Shown: positions 44,493-53,653 of the stretch, piece by piece
Position numbering within the stretch: the stretch's first letter is position 1
Layout: each line of letters starts with the position of its first letter
Assembly: GCA_022826945.1 (NCBI GenBank)
Contig: JAJDTY010000044.1
Location: 31,279-95,278, forward strand
DNA length: 64,000 nucleotides
Direction of reading: 5' to 3'
Source of the DNA: Candidatus Binatia bacterium
GTDB taxonomy: Bacteria > Desulfobacterota > Binatia > Bin18
Position numbers and translations under genes: made by a program
Notes under the pieces: model-generated
Database searches by the model: none
What the model saw: the letters and a program-made list of their open reading frames with translations, nothing else
What the model was told of the DNA's origin: nothing

Positions 44493-45398
44493 ATGGCCAG
44501 GACAAGCAAAGAGACCAAGACGGAGAGCAGGAGTACAGCGAGAAAATCCAGAGCCGCGCTTGAGCAGGAAATAGTCGCCCTGCGCAACCGGGTGACGCAA
44601 CTCGAAGGGATTGAAATCGAACGTCAGCAGACGGAAGCAGCCTTACGTGAGAGTGAGGCCCGACAGCGAGTCAGTTTTGATTATGCGTTCTCCTTTCACG
44701 TCGATGACCAGGGCAACCTCATCCTGGACTGGCTGACTGAGAGTTTCACCCGGATTACGGGATACGCCACCGAAACGCTGATCGGTAAACCCAATCCACT
44801 CCAACAGTATATTCATCCAGATGACTTGGCCCAGGTGACCCAGACCCTTCAGTCTCTGCCACCCGAGCAGCCAACCGAATATGAATTTCGCATCGTCGCC
44901 CAAGACGGCAGTATCAGGTGGCTCCGTTCCCGTACGTGCGCACACGCCGGGCAAGATGGGCAGCCGCGCCGTATTGATGGCGCAACCCTGGACATTACGG
45001 AGCGCAAACATATGGAAGAAGCGCTCCAGCAGACGGAAGAACGCCTATCGCTCTTCCTCCATCACTTGCCAGGTGTTGCCTTTATCAAAGACCTGGAGGG
45101 ACATTATTTATATGCGAACGAGACCCTGGTGAATCTGTGGAAGACCGTATCCCCGGACAAGGCACTCGGCTGGCTCGGGCGGACAGACCTTGATCTTTTT
45201 CCGACCGATGTAGCGGAGCAGGTCCGAGCAAACGATCAGCGTATCCTCTCCAGCGGACAGAGCGAACAACTGACCGAGACGATCCCCTACCCTGACGGTC
45301 CGCAGGAATGGCTGGTGAGCAAATTCCCCATCGTTGACCCCTGGGGGATCCCGGTCATGTTGGGCGGGATTGGGATCGACATGACAAAACGGCGCTGA
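44493..45398 (+). CDS. Two-PAS sensory protein without an output domain
   Basis: A 301-residue protein. A basic N-terminus and a short coiled coil (about 20-55, LEQEIVALRNRVTQLEGIEIERQQTEAAL region) are followed by PAS 1 with its PAC ending GATLDITERKHMEEAL, and PAS 2 (LSLFLHHLPGVAFIKDLEGHYLYANE) ending GIGIDMTKRR. In most PAS proteins such an ending joins a kinase, GGDEF or similar domain; here a stop follows at once. The next gene is convergent. It is either a genuine stand-alone sensor that works by binding a partner, or the surviving front of a larger kinase. Confidence 0.88.
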   Translation: MARTSKETKTESRSTARKSRAALEQEIVALRNRVTQLEGIEIERQQTEAALRESEARQRVSFDYAFSFHVDDQGNLILDWLTESFTRITGYATETLIGKPNPLQQYIHPDDLAQVTQTLQSLPPEQPTEYEFRIVAQDGSIRWLRSRTCAHAGQDGQPRRIDGATLDITERKHMEEALQQTEERLSLFLHHLPGVAFIKDLEGHYLYANETLVNLWKTVSPDKALGWLGRTDLDLFPTDVAEQVRANDQRILSSGQSEQLTETIPYPDGPQEWLVSKFPIVDPWGIPVMLGGIGIDMTKRR

Positions 45399-45414
45399 GT
45401 CCCGGTCTGTCACG

Positions 45415-47646
45415 TCAACCAGACCAGCGGATCACTTCAAGCAGGTTAGAGAAATCGTCGCTCCACACACGCCGGTCCATTGACGTTTCGAGCGGTCCCC
45501 AAATCTCGCTCAGCGCGAGCGCGTCAGTCGTCGCTTGGTCACGAGCGATCAGCGCCCATACCGACTTCGTTCCTGCGATATCGATATCGCGGTCGATCTT
45601 ATTGCGGGCGCCCCGCAGCGCCGCATAGCCCAGGTCTTCAACAATGCGGGCGAGCACCGGAGTCAGATTAAGAAAACGGTTCGATATATGCATGACCAGA
45701 ACACCGTCCTCAGCGAGCTTGTCCATATACAGCGCGACGGCTTCACGAGTCAGCAGGTGTATCGGGATCGCATCGGATGAGAACGCGTCAATGACCAGCA
45801 CGTCCAAGTGCCCGTCAGGTTCCTCGGCCAGAGTCAGCCGTGCATCGCCAAGTACGATGGGCACGGACTTGGACACAGACTCGGCACAGCGGGTCATCAG
45901 GTCGAAATAGCCACTCTCGACCGCTATCCAGGCCATCAACGGGTCGATCTCGAAAAAGCGCCAAGCATCGCCAGCGCGACGATAGCAGGCCAGTGCGCCA
46001 CTCCCCAGACCGACCACACCGACACGTTGGCTAACACTGTGCGATTGCGTGGCGGTCAGCACCTCAACGATTGGACTTGAGGAGGTGTAATAGGCGGTCG
46101 GGCTGATATCGCCGTTGTCCGCCACCAGTTGGCCGCCGTGGTTGGTCGTGCCGTGGACCAGGCTGCGGTTAGTCGGGTCACCGGACTCGGAGATCCGGTA
46201 GACGCCAAAGAAGCTCCGTCCTCGCCACAGGACCTCGCTGCTCATCAGGGCATACGCGCTACTGACCAAAAGCACGCCAACACACAGCCCAAAACCGAAC
46301 GGGCGCGGTTGGCGGGCGAAAATGAGCAGCGCGAAAGCCGCGCAGATGCCAGGGACCACAAACGTGTGGGGCTGCCAGCCGAGACCACTGGCTACTGTTT
46401 TCCCGCCGACCAACACGACCAGTATGACCAGCGCCAGGATAACATCGCCGCGGTTGGCCCGCGGGGTTGCACTGGGCAATAACGCTGCGGCCAGCGTCAG
46501 GCTCAACGGATACTCGAAGACAGTATTGAACAGCACAGGTGCGCATAAGGCGATAAAAGTACCGCCAATGACACCGCCGAGTGAGAGGAACAGATAGAAT
46601 TCGGTCAGAGATTCCACGCCAGGACGGCGACGCACCAGCTCACCATGGCACATGAGCGCGATCACAAAGAACACCAGCAGATGGAGCGGCAGGAAAACAC
46701 CAATGGGTTCACGCCAAGCGAAGAGTGCTACCAGGACCATCAACGCCAGGGGCATGGCTCGCACCGCAAGCCAATGCGGGATCAAGGGACGCCGAGCAAA
46801 AGCAATGGCGAACGTGAACAGGTAGAGCGTCAATGGAATCACCCACAACAGCGGGGCCGCAGCAATGTCCGTACTGATATGGGCAGAGACGCCAAGCAAG
46901 AGGGCGGAAGGAACCGCGGCATAGACCATCCAGGTCGCGCGCTGACGCCAGTTCGGACGCTCCATTATATTCGGCCAGGGCGGGCTGCTCGCCACATCGC
47001 TGCACCGCCACACCACTGCACCGCAACTAATGATGCACATCGTCAAGACCCCGAAACCAATACTCCAGCCGATACTCTGCGCATGGCTGCTGAGCGTGGG
47101 CTCAAGGATAAACGGAAACGCCAACAAGGCGAGTACGCTGCCGAGATTGCTCGCGCTATAGAGGAAATACGGGTCGTGCGCATGCGGATGGCCGGTCCGC
47201 GCAAACCACCGCTGGATCAGCGGTGCGGTCGCGGAAATGGCAAAGAACGGTGCACCGACCGAGACGGTGAGAAGGCCCAGCAGCCAGAGTGCCGGTGGCG
47301 TCCCGGCGTGGGGTCGCCAGCCTGAGGCGACGCCGATTGGCAGCACAAGAGCCGCCGCAGTCAGCACGCAGACGTGCACGATGATCTGGTTGCGTGGACC
47401 GAACCAGCGCATGAGCCAATGCGCATATCCATACCCGGCCAGCAACACAGCCTGGAAAAACACCAGGGCAGTGTTCCAGACCGACGGCGAGCCTCCGAGC
47501 AGGGGCAAGACCATTTTTGCGAACAGCGGCTGGACCAGGAACAGCAGCGTCGCGCCAACAAATATCGTTGCCGTGAACAACCAGAGCTGCGCTCCGTCCC
47601 CCGTGGCCGTTGTATCCGATGCGGCCAGGCGATCGCTCTCCCACAT
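45415..47646 (-). CDS. Fused membrane transporter-like / spermidine-synthase-like protein
   Basis: A 743-residue protein. The first 480 residues form about 11-12 membrane helices. The C-terminal 250 residues resemble the spermidine synthase Rossmann fold, with VGVVGLGSGALACY, FFEIDPLMAWIA, DVLVIDAFSSDAIPIHLLTREAV and GVLVMHISNRFL. Such fusions are widespread but functionally uncharacterised; polyamine synthesis is not established, and the aminopropyltransferase catalytic Asp region is altered. It starts 2 nt after the lpxD stop, so the two are probably co-transcribed. Confidence 0.87.
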   Translation of the reverse strand: MWESDRLAASDTTATGDGAQLWLFTATIFVGATLLFLVQPLFAKMVLPLLGGSPSVWNTALVFFQAVLLAGYGYAHWLMRWFGPRNQIIVHVCVLTAAALVLPIGVASGWRPHAGTPPALWLLGLLTVSVGAPFFAISATAPLIQRWFARTGHPHAHDPYFLYSASNLGSVLALLAFPFILEPTLSSHAQSIGWSIGFGVLTMCIISCGAVVWRCSDVASSPPWPNIMERPNWRQRATWMVYAAVPSALLLGVSAHISTDIAAAPLLWVIPLTLYLFTFAIAFARRPLIPHWLAVRAMPLALMVLVALFAWREPIGVFLPLHLLVFFVIALMCHGELVRRRPGVESLTEFYLFLSLGGVIGGTFIALCAPVLFNTVFEYPLSLTLAAALLPSATPRANRGDVILALVILVVLVGGKTVASGLGWQPHTFVVPGICAAFALLIFARQPRPFGFGLCVGVLLVSSAYALMSSEVLWRGRSFFGVYRISESGDPTNRSLVHGTTNHGGQLVADNGDISPTAYYTSSSPIVEVLTATQSHSVSQRVGVVGLGSGALACYRRAGDAWRFFEIDPLMAWIAVESGYFDLMTRCAESVSKSVPIVLGDARLTLAEEPDGHLDVLVIDAFSSDAIPIHLLTREAVALYMDKLAEDGVLVMHISNRFLNLTPVLARIVEDLGYAALRGARNKIDRDIDIAGTKSVWALIARDQATTDALALSEIWGPLETSMDRRVWSDDFSNLLEVIRWSG

Positions 47647-47648
47647 CG

Positions 47649-48674
47649 TTACTCAGCTTCATTCCGTAACGCGGCCAGTTCCTGCTCCAGTTTCCGTACC
47701 CTGCGCAGCAGTTCCGGCAGTTTGGGCAGGGCAGCAGAAGTCCGTCGCCAGGAAAGGACATTTACTGCGGGATAGCCCCCGATGACACTATTTGCCGGGA
47801 CATCGTTGGGAATGCCGCTCTGGGCCACCACCATCGTGTTCTTACCGACCGTGAGATGACCGGCCACACCAACCTGTCCGCCGAGTTGGACCCGGTCCTC
47901 TAGCGTCGTACTGCCGGCAAGGCCGGCCTGAGCACAGATAAAAGCGTACGCGCCCACATCCGAGCCGTGGCCGATTTGTACCAGGTTGTCGATCTTGGTT
48001 CCCTTTCGCACCCGCGTTGTCCCCACGGTGGCCCGATCAATCGTCGTGTTTGCGCCCAGTTCGACTTCGTCCTGCAACTCAACGATACCGGCCTGCGGCT
48101 TGGGCATAATCGACCCGTCGGGTAGCGGAACATAGCCAAATCCATCGCCGCCAACAACGACGCCACTCTGCAAGACCACCCGATTGCCGATCACCACGCG
48201 TTCACGAACGATCGCTCCGGCATGGGCCGTAAAGTGATGACCGATGCGCACCTCGGGATAAATCACCACATGGGCGAAGATCCGCGCATGGTCGCCGATC
48301 ACGACATCCTCCCCAATTACCGCATAGGGGCCAATGAAGGCATGTGCCCCGATGCGGGCGGAGGGAGAGACAGCAGCAGTGGGGTGAACCCCTTCAGTCG
48401 GTTCATGCGGCGGATACAACCAACCCAGCACCTGGGCGACAGCGAAGTCAGGATTGTCGGTACGTAGCGAGGGCAGCGGGACGGCTGGGGCGTCGGCCGG
48501 CAGAATAACGGCCGCGGCTTGTGTTGTCGGTAATTTTGCAAAATATTTTTTATTGCTGACAAAGGTGAGGTCTTGGGGACCAGCCTCGTCTATGGGCTTG
48601 AGGTCGGCAATCACCGGGTCGACGTTTCCCTGTAGTTCACACTGGAGGCGTTCGGCAATCTCAGACAGCTTCAT
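47649..48674 (-). CDS. lpxD: UDP-3-O-acylglucosamine N-acyltransferase
   Basis: This acyltransferase of lipid A synthesis adds the second 3-hydroxyacyl chain to UDP-3-O-acyl-glucosamine. The 341 residues include an N-terminal uridine-binding domain (LTFVSNKKYFAKL), a left-handed beta-helix of hexapeptide repeats, GGDGFGYVPL, the catalytic His region LVQIGHGSDVGAYAFICAQAGLAGST, and a C-terminal helix starting PKLPELLRRVRKLEQEL. The second ATG (48674) is preferred: AGGAG directly abuts the first ATG but lies 9 nt before the second, and the family begins MKLSE. Other lpx genes are absent. Confidence 0.95.
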   Translation of the reverse strand: MKLSEIAERLQCELQGNVDPVIADLKPIDEAGPQDLTFVSNKKYFAKLPTTQAAAVILPADAPAVPLPSLRTDNPDFAVAQVLGWLYPPHEPTEGVHPTAAVSPSARIGAHAFIGPYAVIGEDVVIGDHARIFAHVVIYPEVRIGHHFTAHAGAIVRERVVIGNRVVLQSGVVVGGDGFGYVPLPDGSIMPKPQAGIVELQDEVELGANTTIDRATVGTTRVRKGTKIDNLVQIGHGSDVGAYAFICAQAGLAGSTTLEDRVQLGGQVGVAGHLTVGKNTMVVAQSGIPNDVPANSVIGGYPAVNVLSWRRTSAALPKLPELLRRVRKLEQELAALRNEAE

Positions 48675-48997
48675 AGGTGTCATCTCCTGCTGATCCGCTT
48701 CTTGGGCAGATCAGACATATATTTCACTTGTCGCCGTGCTATATGTAGCAAAGACGCAGGAGAACGCCTATTGCGGTGCTTCTCGCTCTGACCCTGGCTC
48801 AACAACGGAGCGACCCGCTTTTCAGCCAACTCCGGCGGCGGGCTTTACTTGCGGCAGATGGTCCGTTGTGGTAGGAGATGCGGGCAAGAAATCCATAGAC
48901 TTGCGTCAGGCCAGGACGGGTCCCATCCAGCGGACGTATCGGGCCATCACACTCCGCACGAAAATCCAAACACCACAGGGTTAACAAAAGAGACGAT
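48675..48997. other. 323-nt divergent intergenic region between lpxD and hisG
   Basis: It must carry the promoters for lpxD (leftward) and hisG (rightward). I could not pick a convincing -35/-10 pair for either, nor a histidine-attenuator leader peptide. A rightward open frame at 48736-48984 has no ribosome site and unusual composition and is not annotated. Confidence 0.5.
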
Positions 48998-49870
48998 ATG
49001 GAAATTTTGAGGCTTGGACTTCCCAAAGGAAGTCTGGAGGCAACGACGATTGAACTCTTCAGAAAGTCGGGCTGGAAAGTATCGACCAGCTCACGCAGCT
49101 ATTTCCCCAGCATTGATGACCCGACCTTGCGCTGCGCGCTGGTCCGGGCTCAGGAAATGGCGCGGTATGTCGAGTCCGGCACCCTGGATGCGGGGATCAC
49201 CGGTAAAGACTGGATCATGGAGAACAACTCCGATGTCGAGCCCATTATCGACCTGGTGTACTCCAAAGCCAGCTTTCAGCCGACGCGCTGGGTGCTCGCC
49301 ATTCCTCAAGACTCGCCCATTCGAGAGCTCAGCGATCTGAACGGAAAAAAAATTGCGACAGAACTGGTCCACTATACTAAGCGCTATTTTGATGAACGGG
49401 GCATCCGAGTCGATGTCGAGTTTTCCTGGGGAGCGACCGAGGCCAAGGCCGCCGATGGCCTGGTTGACGCTATTGTGGAAGTGACCGAATCCGGCTCAAC
49501 CATTCGCGCCCACGGACTCAAAATCATCCACGAGCTGTTTCGCTCCAACCCGCAGCTCATCGCCAATAAACGGGCCATGCAGGATGAGAAAAAGCGGGAG
49601 AAGATCAATCAGATTGCCCTGCTGCTGAAAGGCGCGCTGAGCGCGGAAGCGAAAGTCGGCCTCAAGATGAACGTGCCAAAGGAGCATCTCGACCGTATTG
49701 TCAAAATGCTGCCGAGCCTGACCGCTCCAACCGTCTCGCCCCTGTATGAATCCGAATGGTTTGCCGTGGAAAGCGTGATTGACGAGGGGATTGTGCGTGA
49801 GATGATTCCCCAGCTCATTCAAAACGGAGCGGTCGGCATCATCGAGTACCCGCTCAATAAGATTATCTGA
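48998..49870 (+). CDS. hisG: ATP phosphoribosyltransferase, long form
   Basis: This enzyme catalyses the first step of histidine synthesis, joining ATP and PRPP. The 290-residue length marks the long form, which has a C-terminal ACT-like regulatory domain (about 215-290) and does not need HisZ. Typical segments are [34 protein letters not shown] and the PRPP-binding region [21 protein letters not shown]. Feedback inhibition by histidine would act on the ACT domain. No other his gene is nearby. Confidence 0.95.
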   Translation: MEILRLGLPKGSLEATTIELFRKSGWKVSTSSRSYFPSIDDPTLRCALVRAQEMARYVESGTLDAGITGKDWIMENNSDVEPIIDLVYSKASFQPTRWVLAIPQDSPIRELSDLNGKKIATELVHYTKRYFDERGIRVDVEFSWGATEAKAADGLVDAIVEVTESGSTIRAHGLKIIHELFRSNPQLIANKRAMQDEKKREKINQIALLLKGALSAEAKVGLKMNVPKEHLDRIVKMLPSLTAPTVSPLYESEWFAVESVIDEGIVREMIPQLIQNGAVGIIEYPLNKII

Positions 49871-49900
49871 AAAATGTCCGCCGACAAGTGAGACGGTCGA

Positions 49901-50371
49901 CTATGCGGTTGACTCTTCGAGTTCGACTCCGATCGAGGTCAGGAAGGGCTCTTTTTCCCTGGTCGGCATGATATAGATGCCTTCCCAGCCACACACTTCC
50001 TCGCACAACTTACAGCCCACACAGGTCTTCTCTTCGACCTGTACCCGACCGAGGTATTGCGGGCCATTGTCGGCCGAGGGAGAGATACAGTCAAAAGGAC
50101 AGACGTCAATACACACCCCGCAGCCGTTGCAGTTATCCTGATGGACAACGGCTATCGGGCGGTCGACCCGCTTGAGGACCTGAGTCAGATTACCATACGT
50201 ATCGAGGATGGCATCATCGGGACAGATGACCCCACACGCACCGCAGTCGATGCACATCGTCGGTTCAATCAGGTAGGCTTTTTTGGGGTCGCCACTAATG
50301 GCTTTGGTTGGACAGCGCTGTTCACACGCGCTGCATCCCGTGCAGTTCTCGGCGATGATAGTAAACGGCAT
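49901..50371 (-). CDS. Ferredoxin-like protein with four [4Fe-4S] motifs
   Basis: A 156-residue soluble iron-sulfur protein with four CxxCxxCxxxC motifs: NCTGCSACEQRCP, MCIDCGACGVICP, NCNGCGVCIDVCP and TCVGCKLCEEVCG. Each can hold a [4Fe-4S] cluster, the last lacking the usual proline. GGGAGG lies upstream of the ATG at 50371, so the 16-codon extension is omitted. It forms a two-gene unit with a one-helix membrane protein, 13 nt apart, transcribed away from the oxidase cluster. It may be a membrane-attached electron carrier; the donor and acceptor are unknown. Confidence 0.9.
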   Translation of the reverse strand: MPFTIIAENCTGCSACEQRCPTKAISGDPKKAYLIEPTMCIDCGACGVICPDDAILDTYGNLTQVLKRVDRPIAVVHQDNCNGCGVCIDVCPFDCISPSADNGPQYLGRVQVEEKTCVGCKLCEEVCGWEGIYIMPTREKEPFLTSIGVELEESTA

Positions 50372-50384
50372 GCGGTCCGCCTCC

Positions 50385-50570
50385 CTACTTCTGCATCTCC
50401 CGCAAGATCTCGTCGGCACGGCCTTCTTCGATCAGTTGGTCATTTTTACGCGCCTCGCGAAACGCCAGCCAAGTAAAATAGAAAATGAGAAACATCAAGC
50501 CCACGATGGGGATGTTATCGGGCTTCAGAATAATTTCTAAAAACTGATCCCAGCCTGTTTTGTTTACCAT
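50385..50570 (-). CDS. One-helix membrane protein partnering the ferredoxin
   Basis: A 61-residue protein with one transmembrane helix (PIVGLMFLIFYFTWLAF, about 21-37) between a short N-terminal part and a charged cytoplasmic tail (REARKNDQLIEEGRADEIL). No cysteine or heme site is seen. No clear ribosome site precedes the ATG. Being 13 nt upstream of the four-cluster ferredoxin, it is a reasonable membrane anchor for it; this is inference. Confidence 0.72.
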   Translation of the reverse strand: MVNKTGWDQFLEIILKPDNIPIVGLMFLIFYFTWLAFREARKNDQLIEEGRADEILREMQK

Positions 50571-50717
50571 TACGGATAGGAGAAGTATCGAGTCCGTGGG
50601 TCGTTGTCAATATCGAAACGCGTCCGCGATGGTGCAGCTCCTCACAGCCGACGACCCGAGACGCCGGACGGACTATTCCGTCTGAAATTGCGAGCCTTCA
50701 GCGCAACAACCCTCCCC

Positions 50718-50745
50718 TTGCGGTCGTCCTGCTTTCCGGTATAAA
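50718..50745 (+). promoter_or_regulatory. Candidate promoter of the oxidase cluster
   Basis: TTGCGG (50718-50723) and TATAAA (50740-50745) are separated by 16 nt and lie 40 nt before the coxB ATG in the 215-nt divergent region. The -10 matches well and the -35 only in TTG. Confidence 0.35.
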
Positions 50746-50785
50746 GAGGAACGATTCTTCAACACACAAGGGGCTAAGAAATCTT

Positions 50786-51622
50786 ATGATGCAATGGCTT
50801 CCGGAGGATGTGTCCCCATACGGGGGAAGCATTGATGCGCTCTTTTACTTTATTTATTACATCACTGCGGCCGCCTTCATTCTGGTTACGGCGTTGATGA
50901 TTATCTTCCTCTACCAGTATCGACGAAACGACAACCGGCGCGCCGTCTACACGCATGGCCATTCTGGACTGGAACTCCTCTGGACCATTATTCCCGCCCT
51001 GGTCTTTATCGGTCTTGGTCTCGCCAGCAAGAGCATCTGGGAGGAAGTCAAGCTCAACGTTCCGGAAACAGATGTAGAAATCCGCATCACCGGGAAACAG
51101 TTCAACTGGGAAGTGCTCTATCCGGGGCCCGACGGAGAATTTGAAACCGCCGACGACTATCAGGTTGACAATGACATTCATGTCCCGGTGGGCAAACCGG
51201 TGCGCGTCTTTTTGGGCTCCAAAGATGTCATCCACAGCCTCTTTATGCCCCACCTGCGCTTCAAGCAAGATACGCTACCCGGCCGGTTCATCGAAGCCTG
51301 GTTCCAGGCGGATAAGGCCGGCGCTTATGAAGCGCCCTGCGCGGAACTGTGCGGATTCGGCCATTCAGGGATGAAGGGGACTCTCTACGTCGATACGCCG
51401 GAAGACTACGCCGCCTGGTATAACAAACGCTGGCCTCCTGCCGAAACAAACGGTGGCGCCTCCAGTGCGGCAGAAACAACCGAGGAAATCTTGGCTAGTG
51501 GTGCTGCCATGGATGATGAGACCATGTCCGAGCCAGAGGCTGACCCGGCGGCGACGGAGGAAGAAGTCGAGAGTGCGACAGAAGGTGCGGCTGACAGTGC
51601 CGCTCAAGAAGCAACTGAGTAG
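50786..51622 (+). CDS. coxB: Cytochrome c oxidase subunit II
   Basis: A 278-residue membrane-anchored CuA subunit that takes electrons from cytochrome c. Two N-terminal helices (FYFIYYITAAAFILVTALMIIFL and LLWTIIPALVFIGLGLAS) precede the cupredoxin domain with DVIHSLFMPHLRFKQDTLPGR and the CuA site CAELCGFGHSGMKG. No fused cytochrome c domain is present, so it is not a classical caa3 subunit. The last 55 residues are an Ala/Glu-rich acidic tail absent from most family members. First gene of the oxidase operon. Confidence 0.94.
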   Translation: MMQWLPEDVSPYGGSIDALFYFIYYITAAAFILVTALMIIFLYQYRRNDNRRAVYTHGHSGLELLWTIIPALVFIGLGLASKSIWEEVKLNVPETDVEIRITGKQFNWEVLYPGPDGEFETADDYQVDNDIHVPVGKPVRVFLGSKDVIHSLFMPHLRFKQDTLPGRFIEAWFQADKAGAYEAPCAELCGFGHSGMKGTLYVDTPEDYAAWYNKRWPPAETNGGASSAAETTEEILASGAAMDDETMSEPEADPAATEEEVESATEGAADSAAQEATE

Positions 51623-51687
51623 TTGACCCTGTTAATGGTGGAACCAGAGGGAAAGCATCCGGACAGGATCAAAACAGGAGAGAGTCA

Positions 51688-53541
51688 ATGAGTGAAGCAG
51701 GAGCCGCTGCCGCGCACGACGCCCACGCAGAGCATCACGAACTTGGATTTATTCGCACCTACATTTTTTCGACCGATCATAAGATGATCGGCCGCCAGTT
51801 TCTGTTCGCCAGCATCCTCATGCTTATTGTCGGCGGTCTCCTGGCCATGATGATCCGCTGGGAACTTGCCTGGCCAGAGACCGCAGTGCCTTTTACCAGT
51901 TGGATATCTGAGCCCTTTATGTATCCGGCGGACGAGGATAGCGCGGTCGGTGCGGTCGAAGGACTGAGCGAATACGTGGACCCCTATCCCGGCGCAAACT
52001 TTGCCAAATCGCTGGGCTCTGTAGGCGGAGCCCATATGGACCCCGCCTTCTACAACTCCGTTTTTACCATGCACGCGACGATTATGATCTTTTTTGTCGT
52101 GATGCCGTTTATGGTCGGCGGGTTTGGGAATTACCTCATTCCGCTGATGATCGGCGCCGGCGATATGGCTTTTCCTGTGTTGAATATGCTGTCTTTTTGG
52201 ACGGCAGTCCCAGCGACGATCATGATCGTTTACAGCTTCTTTGTCGAAGGGGGCGCTGCGGCGGGCGGCTGGACCATGTATGCCACTCTCTCGGCAGACC
52301 CAACCCTGAGCGGGGTGGATACGGGCGCCGATCTGTGGGTCATCAGCCTACTGATCTTGGGTGTTTCTTCTCTCATGGGGGCGATCAACTACATCACCAC
52401 AGTCGTGAATATGCGTGCCCCAGGCATGACCTGGTTCCGGCTGCCGCTGGTGATCTGGTCGTTGTTTGTCACCGCCATTCTGCTGCTGCTCGCTCTGCCA
52501 GTCCTGACGGCTGCCCTTGGGATGCTGCTCTTTGACCGGACGATGGGAACGAGCTTTTTTATGCCGGGCGGTGGAGGTGAGCCCATCTTATGGCAGCATT
52601 TGTTCTGGTTCTTCGGCCATCCTGAGGTGTATATTCTCGTACTGCCGGCCATGGGCGTCACGTCCGATATCCTATCCACCTTTTCCCGCAAACCGATCTT
52701 TGGCTATAAAGCCATGGCCTTTTCCATGATGGCCCTGGCCTTCCTGTCCTGGATCGTCTGGGGACACCATATGTTTGTCAGCGGCATGAATCCCGTCCTG
52801 GGGACCGCCTTTATGCTGACCACGATGGTCATTGCCGTTCCCTCCGCTATTAAGACGTTCAACTGGCTGGGGACCCTGTGGGGCGGCAATATCCGTTTCA
52901 CCAGTCCGATGCTCTTCGCCCTGGGCTTTGTTTCCAACTTTGTGATTGGTGGCTTAAGCGGCATTTATATGGCCTCGACACCGGTCGATATCTTTATCCA
53001 CGATACCTATTTTATTGTTGCCCACTTCCACTATGTGGTGGCTGGTATCATTTTCGGCATGTTTGCCGCCCTGTATTATTGGTTCCCCAAAATATTCGGT
53101 CGGATGATGAACGAGACCTTGGGCAAGGTGCATTTCGCCCTGACCTATATCTTCTTCAACTGTGCCTTTTTCCCCATGCATTTCCTGGGTGTGGGCGGTC
53201 ATATGCGGCGTATCTATAACCCCCTGCAGTATGAGTTTCTGCACGACATGCAGTGGTGGAATGTGTTCATCACCATGAGTGCCTTCTGTCTGGGCCTTTC
53301 TCAGCTGATCTTTTTCGTCAACTTTATTTGGAGTCTGATTGCCGGGAAGAAAGCGGACAAGAATCCATGGGAGGCCAACACTCTCGAATGGACTGCTCCC
53401 TCTCCTCCGGGCCATGGCAACTTTGAGACAACACCAACGGTCTATCGCGGTCCGTATGAATATAGTTCGCCCCTGGTCCAAGAAGACTGGTTGCCCCAGG
53501 ACCGTAAAATCGGACCCGAAGCTGTTACGGCCTCGCAGTAG
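51688..53541 (+). CDS. coxA: Cytochrome c oxidase subunit I
   Basis: A 617-residue catalytic subunit with 12 or more helices. Heme ligands are in FTMHATIMIFF (low-spin heme a) and AHFHYVV (heme a and a3 histidines). The CuB site includes FWFFGHPEVYILVLPAMG, with the crosslinked His-Tyr pair, and WGHHMFVSGMNP. A segment of about 50 residues at 65-117, acidic and with DEDSAVGAVEGLSEY, is inserted between helix I and helix II, where relatives have a short loop. The His-rich N-terminus is also longer than usual. Confidence 0.96.
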   Translation: MSEAGAAAAHDAHAEHHELGFIRTYIFSTDHKMIGRQFLFASILMLIVGGLLAMMIRWELAWPETAVPFTSWISEPFMYPADEDSAVGAVEGLSEYVDPYPGANFAKSLGSVGGAHMDPAFYNSVFTMHATIMIFFVVMPFMVGGFGNYLIPLMIGAGDMAFPVLNMLSFWTAVPATIMIVYSFFVEGGAAAGGWTMYATLSADPTLSGVDTGADLWVISLLILGVSSLMGAINYITTVVNMRAPGMTWFRLPLVIWSLFVTAILLLLALPVLTAALGMLLFDRTMGTSFFMPGGGGEPILWQHLFWFFGHPEVYILVLPAMGVTSDILSTFSRKPIFGYKAMAFSMMALAFLSWIVWGHHMFVSGMNPVLGTAFMLTTMVIAVPSAIKTFNWLGTLWGGNIRFTSPMLFALGFVSNFVIGGLSGIYMASTPVDIFIHDTYFIVAHFHYVVAGIIFGMFAALYYWFPKIFGRMMNETLGKVHFALTYIFFNCAFFPMHFLGVGGHMRRIYNPLQYEFLHDMQWWNVFITMSAFCLGLSQLIFFVNFIWSLIAGKKADKNPWEANTLEWTAPSPPGHGNFETTPTVYRGPYEYSSPLVQEDWLPQDRKIGPEAVTASQ

Positions 53542-53653
53542 CGCAGTGTGAGGCCGTGTGTCCGCCTCCATGCCCGGTCGTTGCGGCCGTCCTCGGGAGG
53601 ATGGCCGGGCTTGAGAGACAGTGTACGCCCGCGTTCTCGCACAGGAGATTGTC

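Noticed and set aside
46645..47325. 226-codon plus-strand frame
   Set aside because: Opposite the membrane half of the spermidine-synthase-like fusion; very polar, low-quality composition expected of an antisense membrane gene.
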